Source of the DNA: Bacteroidales bacterium
Lineage (GTDB): Bacteria > Bacteroidota > Bacteroidia > Bacteroidales > UBA932
Reading direction: 5' to 3'
Assembly (NCBI GenBank): GCA_015060325.1
Contig: SUYQ01000012.1
Location: 1 to 64,000 of the forward strand
Length of the DNA stretch: 64,000 nucleotides
Part shown: piece after piece, positions 20,663 through 28,518 of the stretch
Position numbering within the stretch: position 1 is the stretch's first letter
Layout: every line of letters starts with the position of its first letter
The notes under the pieces: model-generated
What the model saw: only the letters and a program-made list of their open reading frames with translations
Databases searched by the model: none
Told to the model about the DNA's origin: nothing
Translations under genes and position numbers: made by a program

Positions 20663-22903
20663 ATGAAAAAGATCTATTCATTCATGGTTGCAGCTGTTGC
20701 TCTCTTCGCAGCAGCCTCTTGCAACAAGGAACTTCCGCAGGAGGAGGTTCCTGCAGTAGGCGAAACAGTAGTCTACACAGCATCAACAGACGGCGCCGAC
20801 ACAAAGGCAGTCCTCAACGAGACAGCAAAGAAGTCAGAGTGGGTGGCTGATGACGCCATCACAGTTCATGACGGCGAAAAGGGTTGGACATTTACAGCAG
20901 CAGAAGCTGGAGCAAATGTAGACTTCTCTAACTCAGAAGGATTCGGCGAATACCGTCCAGTCCTCGCAGTTTATCCTGCAGGTACATATACAGTTGATGT
21001 TGCAGCAAAGACAGCTAAGGCTTACATCCCTACATGGCAGCAGGCTCAGGCTGGAACATATCACAGCCCTGCAGCTCTTGCGGTAGCATATACAGAGGAC
21101 AACACCTTCGCATTCAAGAATGCTCACGCTCTCCTCAAGTTCACTGTGAACACCGACAACGTAACTCATGTCATTTTCCATGGAAACGGATCAGAGGCCA
21201 TCACAGGTGATGTGAATGTGACTCTTGGAGAAGACGGAGTTGAGTCTGTTGAATGCCTTGAGACTGTGTTCACAAGTGAGAAGTGGAATGAGGAGACTCA
21301 GCAGAATGAGCAAGTCTCAGAAACCAAGTACGGTACTTGGGTAGAGTGCTATGCATACCATGACGATGCAAATAAGTACTTTGCCAAGGGTCAGACTTAC
21401 TACATCGCAGTTGCTCCTCAGAAATTCGAAGGTGGTGTAACTGTCAAGGTGAAGATTGACGGCGGCGAGGAACTCGTAGCAAAGACTACAACCAAATCTG
21501 TAGAGACAAAGATCAACACAATCCTCAACCTCGGTGAGATCAAGTACGAGGCACCGGCAACTGTTGAGAAAGTTTATCTTCAGCCTGGTGTATGGAGCGC
21601 AGATAATGCGTGGTTCTCTGCACATTTCTTCAATTCCGTAGGTGGTGCTGAGGATGTTAAAATGACAGATGAAGACGCAGATGGTGTATATGAAGTATCT
21701 GTTCCTGCTGGAATGGAGAGCGTAATCTTCTGCCGCATGAATCCTGCGTACTCCGATTTTGCATGGAATAATGAGACAGAAACAGATCATGTTTGGACAG
21801 AGATGAGCAGCGTTGCAATTCCTTTAGTAGGTGATACTAAAGTATACTTTAATGTCACAGATTGGGAAGCAGGTGAATGGTCTGATACTCCTCAGGAAAG
21901 CACACCAGATCAGCCAGAAGTTGTAGAGAAAGAATGGGGTATTGTTGGTACAATGACTGATTGGAGTGATAACATTCCAATGACTCTTGTAGACGGTTGG
22001 TATGTTGCAGAAAATGTAACTATCAAGACTTCTGACGAATTTAAATTCAGAGTTGGTACAACTTGGGATGAACTTAAAACATATAATCTTACAACTATTG
22101 TAGCTAATACTGAATATACAACAGTTGATGGTCAGGGTGACGGAAACGGAATGAAGGTCGCTGTCTCTGCTATCTATTCTGTATATCTTTCAGCAGATGC
22201 TGCTACAATGAAGGTAGTCAAGACAGGTGATATTCCACTCCCTGAAGTTAGGAATTGGGGAATTGCTGGTTCAATGACAAATTGGACAGATGGTAATGAT
22301 ATTGTAATGTCCCTTGTTGGTGATTGGTATATCGCTGAAGACGTAGAAATGCCTGCAGGTACTACATTCAAATTCCGAGTGGATAACGATTGGACAATTC
22401 AGCTTACTTATGCAGCTTCCGAAATAGTTGAGGGAGAGTTATATACTGTTGCTAAAGGTGATGCTAATATTACAGTTAAGGTTTCAGCAATATATGATGT
22501 ATATCTCTCACGCGATGAGACGACTATGAAAATCGTTAAGGTAGGTGAATATGTCGCTCCTGAACCTGAACCGGAACCGGAGGATGGAAAGACCATTTAT
22601 TTGAATGCGGGAGGAAGTTCCCTCTGGGATCAGGCAGGAGCTTACTTTGATGTTTGGCATTGGAAAGCAGGAGGTAGCGGTTCTTGGGTAACCATGAAGG
22701 CTTCATCAACAGCTGGTGTATATGAGTGTAAGATTGCTCAAGAGAGTGATATGGTGATTTTTGTAAGAAAAAATCCTTCATCTACGGCTCAGTCATGGAC
22801 AGGTGTGTGGAATAAGACGGCAGACCTTACGATTCCAGCAGGTAAAAACATGTATACAATTACGGGTTGGGGAGATACTGATGGTACATGGTCAACAAAA
22901 TAA
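20663..22903 (+). CDS. Fimbrillin-domain lipoprotein with CBM26 and SusE-like starch-binding modules
   Basis: Started at ATG 20663 (MKKIYSFMVAA), giving 746 residues with lipobox AAASC (Cys20); the longer frame from 20609 overlaps the small protein gene and lacks a signal. Residues about 31-290 are a fimbrillin-like domain (DTKAVL near the start, TYYIAVAPQKF near the end). Then come a CBM26-like module (about 300-410, VIFCRMNP), two SusE-like modules (WGIVGTMTDW about 422, WGIAGSMTNW about 529), a PEPEPEPE linker and a second CBM26-like module (about 642-746). No catalytic domain is present, so the likely role is surface starch capture. From about 21780 the codons turn markedly AT-rich compared with the first part, suggesting a mosaic gene. 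It shares its N-domain with the amylase at 28519. Confidence 0.85.
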   Translation: MKKIYSFMVAAVALFAAASCNKELPQEEVPAVGETVVYTASTDGADTKAVLNETAKKSEWVADDAITVHDGEKGWTFTAAEAGANVDFSNSEGFGEYRPVLAVYPAGTYTVDVAAKTAKAYIPTWQQAQAGTYHSPAALAVAYTEDNTFAFKNAHALLKFTVNTDNVTHVIFHGNGSEAITGDVNVTLGEDGVESVECLETVFTSEKWNEETQQNEQVSETKYGTWVECYAYHDDANKYFAKGQTYYIAVAPQKFEGGVTVKVKIDGGEELVAKTTTKSVETKINTILNLGEIKYEAPATVEKVYLQPGVWSADNAWFSAHFFNSVGGAEDVKMTDEDADGVYEVSVPAGMESVIFCRMNPAYSDFAWNNETETDHVWTEMSSVAIPLVGDTKVYFNVTDWEAGEWSDTPQESTPDQPEVVEKEWGIVGTMTDWSDNIPMTLVDGWYVAENVTIKTSDEFKFRVGTTWDELKTYNLTTIVANTEYTTVDGQGDGNGMKVAVSAIYSVYLSADAATMKVVKTGDIPLPEVRNWGIAGSMTNWTDGNDIVMSLVGDWYIAEDVEMPAGTTFKFRVDNDWTIQLTYAASEIVEGELYTVAKGDANITVKVSAIYDVYLSRDETTMKIVKVGEYVAPEPEPEPEDGKTIYLNAGGSSLWDQAGAYFDVWHWKAGGSGSWVTMKASSTAGVYECKIAQESDMVIFVRKNPSSTAQSWTGVWNKTADLTIPAGKNMYTITGWGDTDGTWSTK

Positions 22904-22920
22904 GGTAAATAGCCTTTAAT

Positions 22921-23437
22921 TTCTCAGGAGCCCGAGGTTCACCCTCGGGCTCTTGCTATATAGTGACCTGAACTCCTGCAATGTGCTTGCCCTCTCTCGA
23001 GTTATTTTCGTTATCCTTAGCATGACTGGGGTCTGAATGCCTGATCAGGTCTGGCATGATTAGAAAGCCCCGACATAGCATTCACCGTCCATCATCAAAA
23101 TGCCTGAAAACCTGTCGGACGGTTCCGAAAATGGCTCAAAATGAGCGGATTTCTGTAGCGTACATCATAAAATCCGCCATTTTTCTGTCGGACGCTTGCA
23201 CCTACTCGTTTAATAGGGTAACCAGGTCTGCGTTCCCTGCAGTGAAGCGGGGTCATGAATGAGCTGCAACGACCTGACGATTCGATAGGACGCCTCAGAC
23301 GTGGCTATAGTGCCAAAATATCCGCACTATAGCCACGCATTGATTTTGTAATGCGCTGCAAACCAATGCACTACAAAAACTAACCGTGGCCATAGTGACT
23401 CAAAATCAACACTATAGCCACGCCCCTTGACTATATA
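22921..23437. repeat. 0.5 kb non-coding repeat unit, copy 1
   Basis: It is nearly identical to 23491-23996. It begins with the terminator hairpin and holds CTGTCGGACGGTTCCG and a later CTGTCGGACGCTTGC pair. Near its end are two hairpins with the same arms: CGTGGCTATAGTGC / GCACTATAGCCACG (23300-23337, perfect 14 bp) and CGTGGCCATAGTG / CACTATAGCCACG (23385-23422, one mismatch). No frame gives a convincing protein. Confidence 0.9.
22928..22952 (+). terminator. Hairpin terminator after the CBM lipoprotein gene
   Basis: A 10-bp stem (GAGCCCGAGG / CCTCGGGCTC) with loop TTCAC, 24 bases after the stop, followed by TTGCTATATA. It also forms the start of a duplicated 0.5 kb unit; the second copy keeps a 9-bp version. 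Confidence 0.65.
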
Positions 23438-23490
23438 GGTAGCGTAATAGGTTGAGGAAACGATTTAGTGTCAGCATCTGGGATATATAA

Positions 23491-23996
23491 TTCTCAGGAG
23501 CCCGAGGGTGAAATCTCGGGCTCTTGCTATATAGTGACCAGAACTCCTGCAATGTGCCTGCCTTCTCTCGAGTTATTTTCGTTATCCTTAGCATGACTGG
23601 GGGTCTGAATGCCTGATCAGGTCTGGCATGATTAGAAAGACCGCGTCCATCATCAAAATGCCTGAAAACCTGTCGGACGGTTCCGAAAATGGCTCAAAAT
23701 GAGCTGATTTCTGTACCGTCCATCATAAAATCCGCCATTTTTCTGTCGGACGCTTGCACCTACTCGTTTAGTAGGGTAACCAGGTCTGCGTTCCCTGCAG
23801 TGAAGCGGGGTCATGAATGATCTGCACCGACCTGACGATTCGATAGGACGCATCAGACGTGGCTATAGTGCCAAAATATCCGCACTATAGCCACGCGTTG
23901 ATTTTGTAATGCGCTGTAAACCAATGTACTACAAAAACTAACTGTGGCCAAAGTGACTCAAAATCAACACTATAGCCACGCCCCTTGCTATATAGT
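23491..23996. repeat. 0.5 kb non-coding repeat unit, copy 2
   Basis: Tandem partner of 22921-23437, same orientation, after a 53-base spacer. Differences are scattered substitutions plus one roughly 14-base gap near 23640. All three hairpins are kept. Confidence 0.9.
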
Positions 23997-24000
23997 GGAT

Positions 24001-24160
24001 AGTGAAATCCTTAGCGGATTAGGAACCGGATTAGGAACCGGAATATGAACCGGAGTAGGTTATGGAATAGATGGCGGAATATGACCCGGAGTATGACCCA
24101 GAATAGGAAGTGGAATATGAAGTGGAGTAGCTTATGGAATAGGTGGAGGCAAGTTAGACA
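24001..24160. repeat. Degenerate GGAATATGAACCGGA-type short tandem repeats
   Basis: Runs of GGATTAGGAACC, GGAATATGACCCGGAGTATG and GGAATATGAAGTGGAGTAG with a 10-45 base pattern. The minus strand is open here but only as a repeated Phe/Leu/Ile/Arg/His string, so I read it as non-coding. Confidence 0.6.
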
Positions 24161-24207
24161 TATACTGCTGTCAGCAGTATGGTCCCCTTCTTCTGACCGA
24201 AACCCCT

Positions 24208-24341
24208 CCGTCAAGTTTAACGTACAAGATGGTCACCTAACTTCCTGTTCATCAGTGATTTGACTACCAATACGGTGGGGCAGAATGACCCACCGTGTTA
24301 TCTATCATCTTGCTATGAATCAATGACTTACGTGTCCATTG
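24208..24341 (+). repeat. 134-bp direct repeat, left copy, flanking the ORF6N cassette
   Basis: It runs from CCGTCAAGT through GATGGTCACCTAACTTCCTG, an imperfect CGGTGGGGCAGAATGACCCACCG hairpin region and ATGACTTACGTGTCCATT. The copy at 28196-28329 has the same order, length and orientation with few changes. The hairpin core is that of the palindrome at 6491-6545. Confidence 0.85.
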
Positions 24342-24376
24342 ACTCGTTTGTAGTTGCGGCTCAGACATCGACAAAT

Positions 24377-24411
24377 GTGCACGGTGGTCATTTTTGCTTA
24401 CCACCGTGCAC
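24377..24411. repeat. GTGCACGGTGGT hairpin downstream of ORF6N gene A
   Basis: A perfect 12-bp stem (GTGCACGGTGGT / ACCACCGTGCAC) with an 11-base loop containing TTTTT, about 80 bases past the stop of the minus-strand gene. A relative lies at 26790-26824 past gene B. It could act as terminator or belong to a repeat family. Confidence 0.75.
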
Positions 24412-24490
24412 GTCAACGTGCCACAGAAGGACGTAGAATGCGCATAGGTGTGCACGGTGGCACCATCGTCTCAAGTTCCCTGTTGTCTCG

Positions 24491-25378
24491 TCAGATTCTT
24501 TCAATCAGTTCGTCTGCCGTAGTGTTCTCCATCAGGGTGAAGCCAAACCATCTTTTGCCAAGGTCTTTGATAGATGCCCCGATCAAGTATACTTCATCGT
24601 CTATGATCATGAATCTGTCGTGCGCTTTACTGAAGATCTGCACTTCAATAGGAGGATACTGCTTGTTGTGCTTTTTAATGTCAAGCTGCAACTGTTTGGA
24701 AACCATCCTTGTACAGATGGTTGCAGTTACTCCTTCCGCCCTTTTATCCAACAATGTCAGCACTGTCTCGTCTATGTAGTTGTCAATCAAAATAATCCTT
24801 TTCATAGCCTTCCTGATCAGTCCTGCCACAAAAGCATAGGCATCATAAATTTGTCCGTCGAAGAAGATACCTTGTTTAAATGTAGTTGGGGCATTATCCT
24901 GTAATTTATTCATCAAAAACTCGACCTTATCAATGGTATGGCTTATCTGCTCTTTCATAGATATGTGATGATATTCGAGTAAGCATATCCTATCGTTGAT
25001 ATTACCGATTTGCGGAAGCATTTTTCTCATCTCCGCAAATGCTCTCATGATTCTGATGTTTGCTGAAATTGCACTCTCGGATCTCAGTATTCCGCTAAGC
25101 ATGGCAATGCCATATTCGGTAAATGCGTATGGTAAGTACTTTATGTTTTGTCCTTGCTTTATGTTCAAGGTGCCAATCTGGCACCTTGAACACTCTTCGA
25201 TTGTCAGTTGAAACATGAAATCATCCGGGAATCTTTCAATGTTTCGTTTAACAGCTCTGTTGAGTTGCTTCGTTTCAACGTGATATAGCTTCGCCAGATC
25301 CCTGTCCAGCATTACCTGCTTTCCTCTGATTGTGAAGATCCTGTCTTCAATCTTCGTTTTACGTTCTTCAATCTCCAT
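24491..25378 (-). CDS. ORF6N-domain protein with PLD-like C-terminus, copy A
   Basis: A 295-residue protein. Residues about 10-120 match the ORF6N domain (related to KilA-N/BRO-type DNA-binding modules): IFTIRGKQVMLDRDLAKLY, NIERFPDDFMFQLT, AFTEYGIAMLSGILRS. A short coiled region (about 125-165) follows. The C-terminal half has IILIDNYIDE and HDRFMIIDD at His253, an H-x-R-x4-D variant of the phospholipase-D-like HKD motif, then LIGAS. Residues 1-32 and 168-295 are almost identical to copy B at 26880-27743, while 33-167 differ strongly. No signal peptide, so it is cytoplasmic. The family is common in phages and accessory regions; a role in DNA binding or cleavage is inference. Confidence 0.85.
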   Translation of the reverse strand: MEIEERKTKIEDRIFTIRGKQVMLDRDLAKLYHVETKQLNRAVKRNIERFPDDFMFQLTIEECSRCQIGTLNIKQGQNIKYLPYAFTEYGIAMLSGILRSESAISANIRIMRAFAEMRKMLPQIGNINDRICLLEYHHISMKEQISHTIDKVEFLMNKLQDNAPTTFKQGIFFDGQIYDAYAFVAGLIRKAMKRIILIDNYIDETVLTLLDKRAEGVTATICTRMVSKQLQLDIKKHNKQYPPIEVQIFSKAHDRFMIIDDEVYLIGASIKDLGKRWFGFTLMENTTADELIERI

Positions 25379-25418
25379 GGTCCTGTATGTTATTATGTTT
25401 CACTGTCTGTGCAAAACA

Positions 25419-25454
25419 AACGCGATACAGGTACGACTATACCTATATCGCGTT
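25419..25454 (-). promoter_or_regulatory. Leader RNA hairpin of ORF6N gene A
   Basis: Two 15-base arms (AACGCGATACAGGTA / TACCTATATCGCGTT) with a 6-base loop, about 40 bases before the start codon. The one change from the perfect copy at 27785-27819 becomes a G-U pair in the minus-strand transcript, so the RNA stem is kept. Confidence 0.75.
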
Positions 25455-25497
25455 GTAGAACTCTTCCTTCCGATCTACGGCATCCAGACTTGTCTTG

Positions 25498-25529
25498 CAA
25501 AATTATATAATCCCGGGGTATTATCCAAA
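25498..25529 (-). promoter_or_regulatory. Promoter of ORF6N gene A
   Basis: Read on the minus strand: TTTG (25529-25526), 20 bases, TAATTTTG (25505-25498). This fits the Bacteroidetes -33/-7 consensus and predicts a transcript start near 25490, giving a leader of about 110 bases that includes the hairpin. Confidence 0.75.
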
Positions 25530-25542
25530 CCGTTTGAACATC

Positions 25543-25610
25543 CCGCAGCAGCCATGCAGTTTATGCCGAGCCCTTTGGCTCGAGCTCCGCATAAACGCAT
25601 TGAGCAGCAG
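25543..25610. repeat. Two short hairpins upstream of ORF6N gene A
   Basis: GTTTATGC ... CGAGCC / GGCTCG ... GCATAAAC, followed by GCAGCTGG / CCAGCTGC around CTGGCGTATATG. They lie between the divergent promoters of the ORF6N and DUF805 genes. Function unknown. Confidence 0.5.
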
Positions 25611-25689
25611 CAGCTGGCTGGCGTATATGCCAGCTGCGGTGCGAAGAATACTCAAGCAACATCAAAAAGACATCTTCGGGATTAAATAT

Positions 25690-25720
25690 TTTGCAGAAAC
25701 TATAAATAGATGTATATTTG
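25690..25720 (+). promoter_or_regulatory. Promoter of the DUF805 gene
   Basis: TTTG (25690-25693), 19 bases, TATATTTG (25713-25720), 62 bases before the start codon. Good consensus match. Confidence 0.75.
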
Positions 25721-25782
25721 TAGTTGGAAATACTAAAGATGTAATCAGCATTATCGTATAACTTAACTTAATTATATAAGGT

Positions 25783-26370
25783 ATGAAATTCTGTAAAAAT
25801 TGTGGATCAGAGCTTCAAGAAGGAGCTGTTATTTGTCTCTCATGTGGAGTACTAGCTGGTGATGGTACAAAATATTGTCATAATTGTGGCGCTCAGCCAG
25901 ATCCGTTGTCTGTTATATGTGTCAAATGCGGATGTAGTCTTGAAAAGTCTGCGGTATCAACTGAGAGTATGACGATGGGCGAAGCAATTAGATCTTGTTT
26001 TAAAAAATATGCAACTTTCCGCGGAAGAGCCCGCAGATCGGAATATTGGTACTTCAATATATTCTATATGCTTTGCACACTTCCATTGTATTTGTTTTCC
26101 CTTTGCATGCTTGAAATTGAAGGAGAAGGAGCAGTGGCATATGTCCCTCTTTTTATGGGATGCTTCATACAAGTGATATTCTTCTTACCGTCATTATCAG
26201 TCATGGTGAGAAGACTTCATGATACAGGAAAAAGTGGATGGTGGACTCTTTTAATATTAATCGCTTCTTGCTCAGTGATAGGATCCATCGCAGCTATAAT
26301 ATTCCTCTCACTAGATAGCCAGCCCGGAAGAAATGAATATGGCAATAACCCTAAGTCAATGAGACGCTAA
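25783..26370 (+). CDS. Zinc-ribbon plus DUF805 membrane protein
   Basis: A 195-residue protein. The N-terminus has three CxxC-type knuckles: CKNC at 4-7, CLSC at 18-21, then CHNC and CVKC, forming a double zinc ribbon (residues 1-55). The C-terminal part is a DUF805 domain, from FRGRARRSEYWYFNIF with three or four hydrophobic segments to the RRLHDTGKSGWW motif. DUF805 proteins are inner-membrane proteins of unknown function. The gene has its own promoter and lies between, and opposite to, the two ORF6N copies. It is AT-rich like its surroundings and unlike the starch genes, consistent with an accessory cassette. Confidence 0.88.
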   Translation: MKFCKNCGSELQEGAVICLSCGVLAGDGTKYCHNCGAQPDPLSVICVKCGCSLEKSAVSTESMTMGEAIRSCFKKYATFRGRARRSEYWYFNIFYMLCTLPLYLFSLCMLEIEGEGAVAYVPLFMGCFIQVIFFLPSLSVMVRRLHDTGKSGWWTLLILIASCSVIGSIAAIIFLSLDSQPGRNEYGNNPKSMRR

Positions 26371-26448
26371 TATACTTTTAAGACAAAAGTGCGGTACACT
26401 ATGTGTTTAACTTGTTAAATATTAGTATGTTATAAAATTGTGATCATA

Positions 26449-26478
26449 GCCCGTGGCGATGTGCTTCGGGCTTTCTTT
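26449..26478 (+). terminator. Probable terminator of the DUF805 gene
   Basis: AGCCCG pairs with CGGGCT over a GTGGCGATGTGCTT loop and is followed by TTCTTT, about 80 bases after the stop codon. Confidence 0.6.
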
Positions 26479-26789
26479 ATGCGGATTTGTTGGCAATGGT
26501 GCTGTCTTTTTGCCGGTTTTGTGGATGTTCGAAGGGTAAGATAATTTGCCCTTCCAGCATGTTTTGTTGCCCTTCGAGCATCTTTCATATAATTTGTTGC
26601 TGGATGTTATGCACGCACCGCCGCCAGAGAACCCTCCGGCGGCTACAGGCAGAGCGTCATCGGCGAGCTCGGCCAAAGGACTCGCCGCTGGCAGCATGCC
26701 TGTTGCGGTGGTTGCCGTGCTCGGTGGTCATTTCTCCTTACCACTGCGCACGCCAATATGAATTCTAAGGGGCTTGATGGCATGTTGCC

Positions 26790-26824
26790 GTGCTTGGTGG
26801 TCGACAAAAATAACCACCGAGCAC
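26790..26824. repeat. GTGCTTGGTGGT hairpin downstream of ORF6N gene B
   Basis: 12-bp stem GTGCTTGGTGGT / ACCACCGAGCAC with one T-G pair and loop CGACAAAAATA. It matches the position and type of the hairpin past copy A. Confidence 0.7.
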
Positions 26825-26879
26825 ACTTGAACTTCTTGACCTGCTCGAACTGACAATGAGGTGGTTCAAAGATGAATCG

Positions 26880-27743
26880 TCAGATTCTTTCAATCAGTTC
26901 GTCTGCCGTAGTGTTCTCCATCAGGGTGAAGCCAAACCATCTTTTGCCAAGGTCTTTGATGGATGCCCCGATCAGGTAGACTTCGTCGTCGATGATCATG
27001 AATCTGTCGTGCGCTTTACTGAAGATCTGCACTTCAATAGGAGGATACTGCTTGTTGTGCTTTTTAATGTCAAGCTGCAACTGTTTGGAAACCACCCTTG
27101 TACATATGGTTGCAGTTACTCCTTCAGTTCTTTTATCCAACAATGTCAGCACTGTCTCGTCTATGTAGTTGTCAATCAAAATAATCCTTTTCATAGCCTT
27201 CCTGATCAGTCCTGCCACAAAAGCATAGGCATCATAAATCTGTCCGTCGAAGAAGATACCTTGTTTTGGAATGCTCTCTTGGTGGCATATTCTGTTAAGC
27301 GCATTTTCGACTTTGTGCTCAAACTCATTCTGGCGATGCTCGATATTTTCAATACGTTCAAATAAGTATTGGTAGCTGTGTGTCATTTTTCTGAATTCTA
27401 TGAATGCTCTGATGATGCGAATGTTTATTTCTATAGCTATTGCACTTCGTAATAGTCCTGCCAGCATTGATATGCCGTGTTCTGTAAATGCATAAGGTAG
27501 CATTCTGTCACCACCGTGCGTATTTGAGATGCCATTTTGGCATTTCAAATATTCATGCTCCTCTTTTGTTAATTGAAACATGAAATCATCCGGGAATCTT
27601 TCAATATTTCTTTTTACCTGTCGATTCATTTGTGAGACATCAACCTGATATAGCTTCGCCAGATCCCTGTCCAGCATTACCTGCTTTCCTCTGATTGTGA
27701 AGATCCTGTCTTCAATCTTCGTTTTACGTTCTTCAATCTCCAT
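26880..27743 (-). CDS. ORF6N-domain protein with PLD-like C-terminus, copy B
   Basis: A 287-residue paralogue of the protein at 24491-25378. The first 32 residues and everything from KQGIFFDGQIYDA (about 160) to the end are nearly identical, including HDRFMIIDD at His245. The centre differs: NRQVKRNIERF and AFTEHGISMLAGLLRS keep the ORF6N pattern, but the sequence between and the coiled region (LFERIENIEHRQNEF) are unrelated or only distantly related to copy A. The duplicated parts include the promoter and leader hairpin. A constant-variable-constant layout suggests exchange of the DNA- or partner-recognising segment. Function is otherwise unknown. Confidence 0.85.
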   Translation of the reverse strand: MEIEERKTKIEDRIFTIRGKQVMLDRDLAKLYQVDVSQMNRQVKRNIERFPDDFMFQLTKEEHEYLKCQNGISNTHGGDRMLPYAFTEHGISMLAGLLRSAIAIEINIRIIRAFIEFRKMTHSYQYLFERIENIEHRQNEFEHKVENALNRICHQESIPKQGIFFDGQIYDAYAFVAGLIRKAMKRIILIDNYIDETVLTLLDKRTEGVTATICTRVVSKQLQLDIKKHNKQYPPIEVQIFSKAHDRFMIIDDEVYLIGASIKDLGKRWFGFTLMENTTADELIERI

Positions 27744-27784
27744 GGTCCTGTCTGTTATTATGTTTCACTGTCTGTGCAAAACAA

Positions 27785-27819
27785 AACGCGATATAGGTAC
27801 GCTATACCTATATCGCGTT
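27785..27819 (-). promoter_or_regulatory. Leader RNA hairpin of ORF6N gene B
   Basis: Perfect 15-bp stem (AACGCGATATAGGTA / TACCTATATCGCGTT) with loop CGCTA, about 40 bases before the start codon, equivalent to 25419-25454. Confidence 0.8.
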
Positions 27820-27862
27820 GTAGAACTCTTCCTTCCGATCTACGGCATCCAGACTTGTCTTG

Positions 27863-27893
27863 CAAAATTACATAATCAAAGCAAATTATCAAA
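27863..27893 (-). promoter_or_regulatory. Promoter of ORF6N gene B
   Basis: On the minus strand: TTTG (27893-27890), 19 bases, TAATTTTG (27870-27863). The -7 box lies in the block conserved with copy A, while the -33 box lies just outside it and yet keeps position. Confidence 0.75.
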
Positions 27894-27931
27894 TGACACT
27901 CGCTGCTCTGGCTTGACGACTCTCCTTTTGC

Positions 27932-28035
27932 GACGTCAAAATAATCAGCAGTTTTTTGACGTCATGAAGCCAAAACCTTCATTTTGAGCTGAAAATTGCC
28001 ACCGACGTCAACGGATTGCCGGTTTTCTTGACGTC
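27932..28035. promoter_or_regulatory. Four GACGTC sites in two inverted-repeat pairs
   Basis: GACGTC occurs at 27932, 27958, 28004 and 28030. Each pair is 26 bases apart and extends to an inverted repeat: GACGTCAAAA / TTTTGACGTC and GACGTCAA / TTGACGTC. They sit just upstream of the gene B promoter and are absent upstream of gene A. Possible operator or repeat element. Confidence 0.55.
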
Positions 28036-28195
28036 ACGGCGAGCCTGACTGTGTCGATGTCGACAAATGTGCACGGTGGCACCTGGCATGCTTATAAAAA
28101 ATGAAATAATTTCAAGCGATGTCTTCACGAGGACAATTCATCAAGAAAACAATACTGCTCGGTCGAGTTTCACAGAAAAGTCCGCCAAGCTATTG

Positions 28196-28329
28196 CCGTC
28201 AAGTATGACGTAAAAGATGGTCACCTAACTTCCTGTCCATCAGTGATTTGACTACCAACACGGTGGGGCAGAATGCCCCACCGTGTTGGTGGTTATCTTG
28301 CCGTGAATCAATGACTTATGTGTCCATTT
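28196..28329 (+). repeat. 134-bp direct repeat, right copy, flanking the ORF6N cassette
   Basis: Partner of 24208-24341, same orientation and length. Here the hairpin is perfect: CCAACACGGTGGGGCA / TGCCCCACCGTGTTGG around GAA. Confidence 0.85.
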
Positions 28330-28518
28330 CCTTTATATGCATGTGCTGGGTGGATATCACAAAATGTGTTCGGGCTGGGTGGGTTGTGATTGTTGTTAAG
28401 CGATTAAATCCTGCACTTCGTCTGGAATTATGCACCGTTTGTCGGAGTTTGTTTGTTTATATGATGCTATATGCTTAACTTGCACAACTTTGTGCATATT
28501 AACTAACCGATCATAATT
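28330..28518. other. Leader of the third GH13 gene
   Basis: About 190 bases with no gene. CAACTTTG at 28485-28492 resembles a -7 box but no -33 box lies at the right distance. GCACAACTTTGTGC is a short inverted repeat over the same spot. Confidence 0.4.

Larger units (their letters stand above)
26371..26879. other. Repeat-rich gap after the DUF805 gene
   Basis: About 500 bases without a credible gene. A hairpin-like AGCCCGTGGCGATGTGCTTCGGGCTTTCTTT (about 26449-26478) is the probable DUF805 terminator. Further on are two TGTTNTTGCCCTTCGAGCA-like copies, the stem pair GGCGAG / CTCGCC near 26662-26686, and the hairpin listed separately at 26790. Confidence 0.5.

Noticed and set aside
23056..23262. 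68-codon gene within repeat copy 1
   Set aside because: The frame is not kept in the second, nearly identical copy, where the corresponding stretch is not open in the same way; no recognisable domain.
24011..24214. 67-codon minus-strand gene rich in Phe, Leu, Ile
   Set aside because: It is only the translation of a degenerate short tandem repeat, with no promoter or known domain.
26422..26761. Overlapping short genes in the gap after the DUF805 gene
   Set aside because: They read through hairpin repeats on both strands with no family likeness.
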